Program-made: the position numbers and the translations under genes
The notes under the pieces: model-generated
What the model saw: the letters and a program-made list of their open reading frames with translations, nothing else
Databases searched by the model: none
What the model was told of the DNA's origin: nothing
Assembly (NCBI GenBank): GCA_049999805.1
Contig: JBNGIO010006211.1
Location: 79,026 to 135,848 of the forward strand
Direction: 5' to 3'
Length of the DNA: 56,823 nt
Source: Folioceros fuciformis
Lineage: Eukaryota > Anthocerotophyta > Anthocerotopsida > Anthocerotales
Shown: positions 1 through 9,752 of the stretch, piece after piece
Position numbering within the stretch: the stretch's first letter is position 1
Layout: every line of letters starts with the position of its first letter

Positions 1-80
1 GATCTGCATAGATCTAGAAATTCGTGCTTTGGATGTTCGCGCTATACGCTTTTAAGTTTCCCGCTTGTGACATTTTCTAG

Positions 81-2181
81 ATGGCGACAACAACAGTGAG
101 CCCAACCACGACACAGAGGACCAAGAGAACTGGGTGTTGGCAAGGAGGAAAGCGGATATTGTATCGCACCCTCTGTTTCCCGAGCTTCTGTCTGCTCATG
201 TCGCTTGCTTGCGCATCGCGACACCTGTGGACCAGCTGGGAACCATCGATGCACAGCTGTCGCAGTCACACCATGTAATCAATAAGTACCAGGCATTGAG
301 CCTGGATTCACGACCAGAAGATAATCCGGACAAGGAGGAGTTGGAGCAATATATGGTGATTACCATAGAACCACCTTTATCTAGAACCAATCAATGATTA
401 TATATATGTGGAGATAGGCTGACAAGTCGCTGTTTCACATCTGCAGGCGGACAACGTCATGCTGCTCCGTTCTTTCAAGGATCAGCTGCAGCAACATGTT
501 CGAGTACATGCTATGGAGGCTGTAATGTCTTGCTACGACCTGGAGAAGCAACTTGAAGAGCTGACTGGCGTTCGTAAGTCCCCCGTATTAAAGCCCAAGG
601 CTTGCATAATCTATAGATGCCACCTTAGGTGCCTGCATGGCTTGACGCTGGGAACGAGGCTTCAAGAGATTAACTGAAATGTGGTGGGTGTCTTCAGGGG
701 TAGGAGAATCTGGACAAACTTCTGGGTGCCTGATGTCAGATGACGAGGATGAGGCACATGGAGATAGTGATCTATCTGCTTATGATCCCAGCCTGGATGG
801 GGCTGAGAATGGGGGCTTCGGGCCTTTGATACCTACTGAAACAGAGCGCACTCTTATGGAACGCGTGCGGCAGGAGCTTAAGGCAGAGCTCAAACAGGCA
901 AGCCGAAAACTCTGATAAGTCTACTTAGCCATGGCAGCCAGGCCAGTCCGGAACTCTCTAGCATAGATGGACTATCTCTGGAAAGAGACTACTTATTCTG
1001 CAGGAGATCCCATTAATATATATATATTATACGATCCCAGACGTATCTTAAATTTGACGTCGGGGATTCGTTGCCCAGTAAGTGCTTATCGTGTTTTTTC
1101 GTTTCCCTTCTGGATGAGGAGTGTCATGCAAGTTGCAGTGGATCCACTGCTGCAGTACCTGCGCACCTCATTGTATGATCTGGCGTTTGAGAGTAAAGCG
1201 TTTTGGAGTTGTCAAGATTCTGTTTGTGCTGCAACAGAATCTGTATATGTATCGATCAAGGCTCTGATCAGATCTGCAGGATTCCTACATATGTCCATGT
1301 GTGGCAATCCACGGATCAGCTTTAGAACCTGCCAGAGTTGCATATGTGTGCAGGAGTGAAAGTGGCACAGGCCTCCGTGCATTTCACGAGAGTGGATACA
1401 GATGTGTTATATGAGGGCCGTTTAGATTTTTGCAAGCTCACATACCTCCGCCTGCTGATACCATCATAAGAAGCATCTTCTTATGAGACAGAAGCACGGT
1501 GTAGGTGTAGTGTGATGCTGCCTGATGGAACCTTGCTTGATTGCTAATAGTTGTCATTTGGGCGCAGGGATACAAAGCCAAGATCATTGACGTGAGGGAG
1601 GAGATATTGCGCAAGCGTCGAGCCGGCAAGCTGCCAGGTGATACAACGACGGTGCTGAAAACATGGTGGCATGCGCATGCTAAGTGGCCCTACCCTACGG
1701 TACATGCTCCACAGATGTTTTCTAGTCGGTATCGATATTCTTGCCCTGGTTAAGACATACATTCATCTGTATACTGGGATTCAGTCTAGGTGCCCGGAAG
1801 AAATTATTTCATCCACCGGTGTCCCCTGATTCAGACGTTGCTGCTCCTGTTCTTCCTTTGTGCACAGGAAGACGAGAAGGCACGCCTGGTGCAGGAGACT
1901 GGTCTGGAGCTGAAACAAATCAACAACTGGTTCATCAACCAGCGCAAACGAAACTGGCATGCTAATCCCTCTGCGGCAGCCGCAGCCAAGACAAAACGCA
2001 AAAGGTGCACCACAAAAACACACGCGTATAGCATACTTGTGGATGCCGCATCTGCATCAGTTGTTGTGGTATTCCCATGAATACGTTTACAGAAACTATT
2101 GGAACTCATATAAATTTGTCATTTGTGCAGCTAGGTTTGTGATCTTGCTGAAAAGGATGCTAGTACTTGTGTTGCAGGTGA
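81..2181 (+). CDS. KNOX2: Class II KNOX homeodomain transcription factor, 5' partial
   Basis: A TALE-class homeodomain transcription factor, expected in the nucleus and to pair with BELL proteins. Exons read as 81-355, 447-573, 698-897, 1568-1699, 1868-2004 and 2178-2181. Exon 1 (after an AG at 79-80) carries KNOX1, with the ATPVDQL motif. Exon 2 carries KNOX2, with [14 protein letters not shown]. Exon 3 has the acidic SDDEDE stretch and the ELK start ([15 protein letters not shown]). Exons 4-5 give the homeodomain, with the PYP loop (KWPYPT) and the third-helix [10 protein letters not shown]. The class II call rests on [11 protein letters not shown] and on intron positions. The last splice joins AG to G and then TGA, so the protein ends in KRKR. 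The first exon or exons lie left of the window. Intron 3 (898-1567) begins with GC, not GT. Reading on past 2004 without splicing adds an unlikely tail, so the tiny last exon is preferred but not proven. Confidence 0.93.
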
Positions 2182-3143
2182 CCGTCTCCTGTACTTCTAG
2201 CAAGTCATGAAAGATGGAGCTTGCAGCACCTGAATGCGATGGAGTATCTGATACATGTACAGAGAAATAAGTATCCACCATACCTGAATCCCAAATACCA
2301 TGTGTCCTGTTTCTGAGAGGGCAGACTGAGATGGATGCAGACGCATGGATATCTAGCATTGCTTCGGCAAAGACGTGAGCAGGAGACATGGCTTATTGGC
2401 AAAAATGCAGGAGGACGAGGGGCCCAGAACAAGCAGATTAGAACCTCGCTCTCGTCCGTCAACACTAGAGCGCGGTTCTAGTTTGCTAGTTGTAGACATG
2501 CACCTAGCTTGGCGCCAGTGCTACCATTTATTACCGAAAGCGTCTGCATAGGAGCGAAGCTTTTAAGCCTGTAAAATACTAATTTATACTCACCTCGCCC
2601 ACCATACCTATTTAGTTCCCCGTGACATGCCGGAAACAGTGCAAACAGTCAGAAGACACGATTCCTGGCTCGGCTTTTCGGAATAATCCCCTGCAAACCT
2701 TTCTAGTTCACTGTAACACACTGGAAATAAAGCAAACAATCGGAAGCGACAACTCCTGGGTTGGCTTCTCGGAATAGTCTCTTGCCCTTCAGTTTGCAGG
2801 CCCGGTCCCAGTCCCATCCAGCATTCCCGACGCTGTGCACAAGACTGGCTGTTAAACTGGGAGAGCCAAACCCTACACGAGAATCAGAACACATGTGGGT
2901 GCAGCAAAGCTTCCCAATGGTGGTGATGATGCAGCTTGATTGCCTATGGCACAGGAGAGTCATCAATGCTCTCAGGTCACTAATCTTTTCACATCCTGTG
3001 GGAGATGAGAGCCGTAAAACGACGGAATGCTGCCCTGAGAAGTCTCTGTGCATCAACTCCGCGCACAGATAACCTTTCACACGTTTTGCTCTATTTGCCC
3101 CATCCGTGCACCCATTGGTCCAGCAAAACGATGCCATAGCATC
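2182..3143. other. Intergenic region between two convergent genes
   Basis: This holds the KNOX 3' untranslated region on the left and the CRL 3' region on the right, since the two genes converge. No coding exon is recognisable; the open frames here lack any family motif. The clear structure is a diverged tandem duplication of about 91 bp starting at 2613. Confidence 0.6.
2613..2790. repeat. Diverged tandem duplication, period about 91 bp
   Basis: Two copies begin at 2613 and 2704, each with tagttc followed by a matching series of blocks (ggaaa, gcaaaca, cggaataat/cggaatagt). They differ at many positions, so the duplication is old. It lies at the 3' ends of the KNOX and CRL genes. Confidence 0.7.
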
Positions 3144-5376
3144 TCAAGTCGTCAGAGTGACTGCCGAGGACTTGTCCTCCAGGTCGTTGTTGTAGTAAGA
3201 CCCGGTTGGGCAAGAGGAAGACGCAGGCTTGAACTCGTAAGGCCCTTGTCGAACTCCCCAAACCTACAAATCACAGCAGGCAGGCAAAATGTCATGCACT
3301 TGACAAGGCTTGACAGACAGAACAGACCTCTTCAAAGATTCCGATGACACTTCCGAACCTGATTGCCCTCATCATCATACGCACGATCCCAGCAGTGTAT
3401 CTCCCCGTTCCTATAGATTGTCAATTCTGATGTGCAGCGAGTGGCACCATTCTGCAACATAAATCCACACAGTTATAACATGACCGTCACAGGGACACTT
3501 GAACACATCCCAAAAGGCCGTGTCAGATATGTTGTACCCATGAATTTGGAAATCCACCAGGTGGAGTCGATCCTTCGTACAGGCAGCGTCGGCCCCGCTC
3601 ACAATGAGACAAGTAGACTGTAGTCAGGTGTTCAGCCATATCCTGCAAGTTCAACCCTAAAGCATCAATTGAGAAATTGCCCCTGACAACTTTCCCCATG
3701 GGTGACATGAGGCGTCCGAGCTCCAAGTGTGCAAGCACAGTTCTCTGACGAGAATCATAGCAAAACTTAATACCCCAACAATTTCTTCCGGCTGAGGCCG
3801 CTGATTTTTGGGTCGGTCACAAAAGTTTCTGTATTCTTCAATATCCCTCACAGCGTATGATGCCACCTGTATTCCCAAGCCCAGCTCCTTATCAGATTTA
3901 ACATTGAGCTAACCTCAACCAAGCCGCACAAGCTTGTGATGAAGGTGCTTCTTCCATGAGCATACCCACGAGGCAAAAGGTTTCAAAAGAACATGCACGT
4001 ACCTCCACATCGCACTTCATTTCCTTTGGGCAGGGCTTGACCAAGTAGAACCTCTGAATCCAACAGTCAGTACAATGTACTTATCAGCCGAGTAAACATA
4101 GCACGTTTGGCTTTTCCTGTATCAACCCTGGCTATCTCCAAAATAGGTCAAGAATTTTTCTTGGTATACTATTGCTACCTGCCGATACGGCCGTTCCGGT
4201 GTTCTCCAAAAGGCCTGAAACATGGATGCATACAACCCAGCTCAACATAAGGTTACCCCAACAAAAAAAATCGACCGCTTGATGCCGACAGAAGAGCACT
4301 AAAAACAGACGCTGCGTTCAGATGTTGAAAAAGAAGCGCAAATAATCAGTGTCACCTGTTCGAAGTACAACACTCTGGCTCCATCAGCAAGAACAGTTGC
4401 TGGACAGGTAAGTAGGCTGCGAGAGAGGGTAAGATGAGAACCACAATCCCGGCAACATAATTAAACTCACAAGTTCTCACTAGCTCCAGTCCAAGCACAA
4501 TAGACAGAGAGGCATGTACACCACCAGCAGTCACGTACATGAAACACCTAAAAACGACCAAAAACTGTGCCTAATGCTCACCGCAGGTTGAAGTAAGTCA
4601 TTGGATCCCGAGCTGCCTGACCTGTAGAAAACTGCAAGAAAACGGGCAACGTTCTATGTGAGTAAGTGCGGAAGGCCCATGTCAGCTCGCTACGAAGCAG
4701 TGGCTGTTGACCACCACATGAAGCCCTGTAGGAGTGTGTCACTTTAGTTCACTTTGCTGTGCTAACCCCTGGGAGTAACACTCAAAAAACCAGTGCGACA
4801 GAACATAGGAGCAGAGCGATGCTTACTCAGAAAGAGGGTATCTCCCAGAAAGAGGGTATCTCCCATCACACTCTCAGGAGAGAGCTCAATTGACACAACC
4901 CCATAAATCGTTCACAGCAAAATTCCCCAACCCTGTGAGCACACTACATTTCACAGACGACGAGTGCAGGTACCGCCTTTCCCCATTCTCAACGAGCTTG
5001 AGTTTAAACCTAATGTAAAATCGAGCGCAGAACGGGTCTCCGGGACGCCGCGAGCATGCATTCGACCCTAGACGACGAAGGACCGGGAAACCCAAGCCCA
5101 TCCAAGCAAGGTTGGTGAAACATTCGGCCGTCATGGCGAGGAACCAACCTTTTCCCCGCTCAGGGCCTGGGAAACAATGCGGGTGTGCTCCCACCGGGTG
5201 GTGGTTTTGGTGAGCCTGCGTATCAAAAACGCACCACCTAAGAGGCACACCGCCTTGAGCACCAAACTGCGCACCATACGCCCGCCATTGTGGTGCAGCG
5301 GGCCTCCATCTCCATTCCCCGACGGACCGGCCTCAAAACTGCCGTTGCCGGACGGTGTGGGCCTGTCACCAACCAT
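3144..5376 (-). CDS. CRL: CRUMPLED LEAF (CRL), CpcT/CpeT-like plastid outer-envelope protein
   Basis: Exons in coding order: 5376-5149, 4631-4582, 4416-4356, 4214-4179, 4053-4003, 3866-3774, 3642-3538, 3451-3359, 3263-3144. Together they make 837 nt, or 278 aa, close to the usual CRL length. Matches to remembered CRL sequence run throughout: KAVCLLGGAFLIRRLTK (single N-terminal membrane segment), YFNLR, VLYFEQAFWRTPERPYRQ, YLVKPCPKEMKCDVE, FCDRPKNQRPQPEE, CLYEGSTPPGGFPNSWNGA, and a last exon beginning VWGVRQGPYEFKPA. CRL belongs to the CpcT/CpeT bilin-lyase fold family. It sits in the plastid outer envelope and is needed for normal plastid division and cell differentiation; bilin attachment is not established for plants. 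All nine exons stay in frame and all splice sites are GT-AG, so this is the functional copy of three CRL loci in the window. Confidence 0.93.
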
Positions 5377-5565
5377 CCTCGCGCATCTGATGGCAGCTGC
5401 TCACAACGCGGATCCTACTACCCGCAGCTACAATGTCCAGCCCCCGTTTACATTCCTGGCCGCAACCCGGTACAGGCCACGGCCAATTGCGTCCGCGTCA
5501 AGCAGACGCCTCAGCCTGCTGCACTGTGAACTCAGCCGCGGAGACGCGCATCAGATTTTGGTTTG
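5377..5565 (-). promoter_or_regulatory. Probable CRL 5' leader with start-stop uORF
   Basis: About 190 bp upstream of the CRL start is conserved in the two other CRL-related loci, upstream of their equivalent exons. On the minus strand it contains ATGTAA (5453-5448), a start codon directly followed by a stop. A second upstream ATG eight codons before the main frame opens a six-codon uORF that overlaps the main start. The transcript start is not visible, so leader status is inferred. Confidence 0.45.
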
Positions 5566-5620
5566 CACTGGACCGCCACAGAAGGCGATGTACAGCAGCA
5601 ACCAGACACACCGATGATCG

Positions 5621-5661
5621 CATACATACATACATACATACATACATACATACATACATAC
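5621..5661. repeat. (CATA)n microsatellite
   Basis: About ten copies of the tetranucleotide cata (tatg on the other strand), upstream of CRL. Confidence 0.95.
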
Positions 5662-6170
5662 GTAGGTAAACGAGCCTCAGGCCACATGCCAACTGGGACG
5701 CCCAGTTAAATAGATTTCTTCTCTTCTCGGATTCTCCTCTGAGTGGGTGTTGGTTCCAGTGTGTTCACCCTTCTACGAAACAAAACCTTTGTGTCTTGGG
5801 ATTGTGGGAGGAAAGAAAGCCAAAACCCATCAAAGAGCAAGTGCGAGCAAAAGGAGCTGTTGTATACATCGAGCACATCAACAGGGAATAACCAAGAGGA
5901 GGTCGAGGTAAAGGACTTGTAAACCACATAGAAAGAGAAAGATGCATGATGTACAGCCTTGCGGAGAATCATCCATGCTACAAAATAGGCGTGAAGAAAA
6001 AAACTAGTATGTTAAACGAGTGAACCCCATTTTCAAGGAGTTTCTCAAGAAGCTTATGACTGCCAAACCGTAAACCAAAGGGCAATTTGGAATACACATA
6101 GATACCCTAGTTTGTAGTAAAGATAGCCTTGTCTTGGACTTTCTTGCATAGCGATATCCCATTGTATCCC

Positions 6171-6273
6171 GAATACCCATCTCAGACTCATCCACCCCCA
6201 CTATGTCTTCTCAGGCCCATACGAATACCCATCTCAGACTCATCCACCCCCACTATGTCTTCTCAGGCCCATA
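6171..6273. repeat. Tandem duplication, period 52 bp
   Basis: Two nearly perfect copies start at gaatacccatctcag, at 6171 and 6223, and end in ctcaggcccata. Confidence 0.85.
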
Positions 6274-6447
6274 TTCGCTCTGGTGTCTCGTAGGCAAGCA
6301 AGGACTCTTTACTTTTGGCTTAGGCAAGTGAGGATTGAGGCAAGCGAGGACTCTTTACTTTTGGAGGCTCTTGAGGCTCTATCTCCTTTTCTACGAAAGG
6401 GTTAAAGGGTCTCCATGCCTCCCTCCTAGAAAAGCGATATGGCCAAG

Positions 6448-6602
6448 CACTAAGAGCCCTTCTTTCCGATAAGCCCTTCTTTCCGACTTATCTATTAGCA
6501 CCACTAAGAGCCCTTCTTTCCGATAAGCCCGTCTTTCCGACTTATCTATTAGCACCACTAAGAGCCCTTCTTTCCAACTTTATCTATTAACACTAAGAGC
6601 CC
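6448..6602. repeat. Tandem array with cactaagagccc units, ending at a gap
   Basis: The word cactaagagccc, or the same without its first bases, recurs at about 6448, 6502, 6556 and 6591, separated by ttctttccgataagcc-type sequence. The array stops at the 10-N gap at 6603-6612, so the copy number in the real genome may be higher. Confidence 0.75.
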
Positions 6603-6612
6603 NNNNNNNNNN
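6603..6612. other. Assembly gap (10 N)
   Basis: Ten Ns directly after the tandem array. The true size is unknown. Confidence 0.99.
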
Positions 6613-6850
6613 TTCTCGGTTTGTATTGGCTTTTCTAAGGTAAAAGAGTGGGATCTTGGCTTTTTGCTCAACCTTGTATCCATGCCTTTCAAATCCCACC
6701 AACAATTTTCGCCACCTTTCAAATCCCACCAACAATTTTCGCCACCGTGATGAGATTTGAATTAGGTTTGGCCCACCCCCTTAACTTTTTCTCTCTCTAC
6801 ATGCAATTGTGGGGTTGCCATTGTCAATACAGGGTCTCGTCTGGCACATT

Positions 6851-7007
6851 GTTCCATTGGGGGGCACCAAATTGCCACCCATGACGTAATTCGAAATGTG
6901 ATGTTCCATTGGGGGGCACCAAATTGCCACCCATGACATAATTCGAAATGTGATGTTCCATTGAGGGGCACCAAATTGCCACCGATGACGTAATTCGAAA
7001 TGTGATG
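6851..7007. repeat. Three-copy tandem repeat, period 52 bp
   Basis: Copies begin gttccattg at 6851, 6903 and 6955 and end cgaaatgtgat. Only a few substitutions separate them (gacgtaat/gacataat, ggggggc/gaggggc), so the array is fairly young. Its minus-strand reading frame is a product of the repeat and not a gene. Confidence 0.92.
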
Positions 7008-8284
7008 TTCTCAATGGTTAGGGAGTATGGGTTTCTTTCATAGGGAGCATCCATATACTTTGTGCAAAGGGTTTCACTTTCATCCAACCTTTTTTTTACT
7101 AGGGGAGAATAGGTTTGTGTTGCCGATATGGTTGTTATGGATCTCACTACGAATTCAATTTGCAAGCACATCTTCATAAACCCCCTAGACGGGATGGCGA
7201 GGGTTGTACAAGGGCTAAAGTTCATAAGTATTCTCCCTTGCGAGATAAGCATACTTTCATCCCCTTTGCTCTTGAGACCTTTGGGGCTATGGGTACCTCA
7301 TCACCGATTTGTGCAGCTTGAAGACCTTATCACCGATCTATACAACTTGAAGTCCCACTACTTCAATCTTTGGCTCTTCTCTTCCATATGCCTCTCAACT
7401 ATCAACTTGTGGTGCCACTCTCTAACCCTTTAACAATCCAACAATGCTTTAACAATCCAAACAATTGTTAGCCTTTAGGAGAAACTTGACTAACCAGGGG
7501 CTCTTTATGAATGGTCTTCACCAACCTCTTCCTCCTTGTTCAGCTAAAGAGGTTCATGTTGTTTAGCCTTAAGCTTATAAACTAGGTTACTCAGGGATTC
7601 ATGTCAATGGCGATGACATTTTTGAAACATTGTGTAACTACAATTGAGACTTAAACCTACATATCCATCCAAAACCCAATGTCCTTTTGCCATACAACTC
7701 AATCAACTTCTTCAATAGCCACATTATAATGAGGTTGCTAATTAGTTTCTAACATGACAAGACTACTCGATCATCTGTTTTAGCGTAGCCACAAGCTCTA
7801 CTACCTTCTTTAAAAAACAATGGGTCACCCCCCTTTCAGTTCCCCCACTACCCCAAACCTCATCTTAGAGAACAATTGTTTTCATTGATAACGAAAATTG
7901 TTAGGTCACTGAATCCTTGATGGATGACCCAATTACTACATTCACCAGCATAATGTACCTAATCTAAAGACATGGCTCTCACATTTGTCTTATTTCGGAA
8001 ACATGAGGTCACTTCCTCAGTAGAGGACTCTTGCAAGACATCCCTAATCATGCTCATGTTATTTGAGAAAGGAAAATAACGACATGAAACACCCATGCTG
8101 TTGTTATAGCCTGAAATTGCATCATCAAATTTTCAATTTCCACTCAAAACGAGTACCAAACTTTCACGTCTAATCCTCATCTAATTCTTTGTCAAATCTA
8201 GTTGCATCAAAAGTGCAATCCTTACTCACTAACTTTATTGTATACAAAATATAATCTATGATTAAAAGTGTTTTCGGATTTCAT

Positions 8285-9719
8285 CCATGGTCATCTGGTC
8301 GACCAGGTGCACACCCGTTAAGATCGTCCAGGTTGATTCCGCAGCGTAGGCAGCGGGTTTTGGCGTCTGCATGACACGGACGCTATTGGCAGTGGTCTGA
8401 ACCAGGTTGCGGCCAGGAATTGAAGAGTGTGCTGGATATTGTAGCTGCGGCAGTAGGATCTAGGGTGCCAGAAGCTGCGATCTGATGCGCCATGATGGTC
8501 TGTGACAGGCCTACCCCTTCCCGCTATGGCAGTCTTAGAGGCGGTCTGTCGTCGATTTGGATAGGTGGAGGCCCCCTCCACCACAGCAGGGGTCGTATGG
8601 TGCGCAGTTTCGTGGGCAAGGTTGTGTGCCTCTCAGGTGGCGCGTTTCTGATCCACAGGCTCATTATGATCGCTGCTCGGTGGGAGCGTACCTGTATTTC
8701 CTGGCCTTTATGGCGGAATATGTCATCAATCAGGTTGGATGGAGCTTGGGAGCCCGGTGCTTCATCGTGTAGGATCGAATGCAAGCCCGGGGCGTCCTGG
8801 ACATCCGTTCTACGCTCCAATTGTAGGTTAGGTTCACGCTCAAGCTCGTTCAGATTGGGGAAGTATTTTGCGGAGGTACTTGCAATCATCCCTTTGGGAT
8901 TTAGGCGTAGGCGATTCATTGGGTTGTGTCCAATTGAGCGGTCGCGTGAGCATGTGATTGGATATACTTAGAGCTTTGAAAGTTTCTCGAGCCATTATGC
9001 TTTTGTGCTGGTAGGAGGGTCGTTCTTTGAAAGTTGAATGAGGTCTATGCCAGCTTACCTGTGCCGTCGCCGTTCGGCTTGCAGATTTTTCCGGGTCAGG
9101 CTGGTCGAGCTCCAATGACTTACTTCAATGTTCGGTAAGTTTGTGTCATCTTTTTCTGGCTTGTTTGACTTGTACGTACGTGCCAGCGGGTAGTTGACAT
9201 GATCTATTGTGCTTGAGTTGGAACAAGTGACAACTGTCAAGGCAGAATATATGATCATAACTGTGGGTCTCAAGCTGACCACTAACTTGCAGGTTACTCA
9301 GTTGTCCAGCACCTATGCTTGCTGATGGAGGCAGAGTTTTGTATTTAGAACAGGTGACAATGAAATCTTGTAACACCTGCAATGCAGAGTTTGTTATGTG
9401 TGCTTCTCTGTATCTGCATCTCAGCGGTCCTTATTTTGTTAGAGGTGGTCATGAGCTGGGTTGTGTGCAGTTTGCCATGATTCATACTTCCTGTGGCACC
9501 CACGTTCCAGGCCTTTTGGAGATCACCTGACCGGGCCTATCAGCAGGTATAAACCCTAAACACGAGATCTTTCCGTACAGAAGGCAACCACATTTGGAAA
9601 CTTCATCTGGGGTGTCCTGTGCGAGTCCTTGTTTATTTGTTTTCTGTCACAAGTGTCTGACGTCTGGCCTCGCCTCTAGTGATTTCTAGGAATGGGGAAT
9701 TGAACAAGGGCCCTACGAG
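8285..9719 (+). pseudogene. CRL pseudogene, copy B
   Basis: Homologous to the CRL gene at 3144-5376 but on the other strand. The leader homology starts near 8285. The exon 1 equivalent starts at 8492 (DRPTPS, GGPLHH, GRMVRS). Exon 2 is 9085-9134 (PMTYFNVR, same 50-nt length), exon 3 is 9293-9353 (same 61 nt, RVLYLEQ) and exon 4 is 9511-9546 (same 36 nt, AFWRSPDRAYQQ). The next four exons are absent. Sequence resumes with the start of the last exon at 9690 (EWGIEQGPYE, compare VWGVRQGPYE in CRL). The end of exon 1 has lost about 4 nt and its splice donor is weak, so no CRL protein is expected. The last-exon fragment is in frame with the PPR ORF that follows. Confidence 0.88.
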
Positions 9720-9752
9720 TGTACAGATGACGAGGGACAGCTGGGCGAGGTC

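Larger units (their letters stand above)
5700..8284. other. Gene-poor, AT-richer region with tandem repeats
   Basis: No recognisable gene on either strand. The longest open frames come from tandem repeats or random AT-rich sequence. Several short tandem arrays are listed separately. Between about 7010 and 8284 I see no structure beyond AT-rich low-complexity sequence; decayed transposon DNA is possible but no motif supports it. Confidence 0.55.

Noticed and set aside
967-1359. 130-codon ORF within KNOX intron 3
   Set aside because: No family motif, and it lies wholly within an intron defined by the ELK-homeodomain junction.
3538-3878. Apparent frameshift in the CRL coding region
   Set aside because: The open frame after GEEIVG-like sequence looks shifted, but an intron from GTATTAAG (3773) to ACTTGCAG (3643) restores the family sequence (PQPEEIVG then DMAEHLTT) with correct phase.
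4471-4547. Extra CRL exon encoding a hydrophobic segment (FMYVTAGGVHASLS)
   Set aside because: It has plausible splice sites, but CRL proteins go directly from YFNLR to the LLTCPA segment. The exon 2 to 4416 join keeps phase, so this is intron.
6762-7252. Overlapping minus-strand ORFs with repeated GGNLVPPNGTSHFELR
   Set aside because: The protein repeats only reflect the 52-bp DNA repeat. Different units fall in different frames and there is no unique flanking domain.
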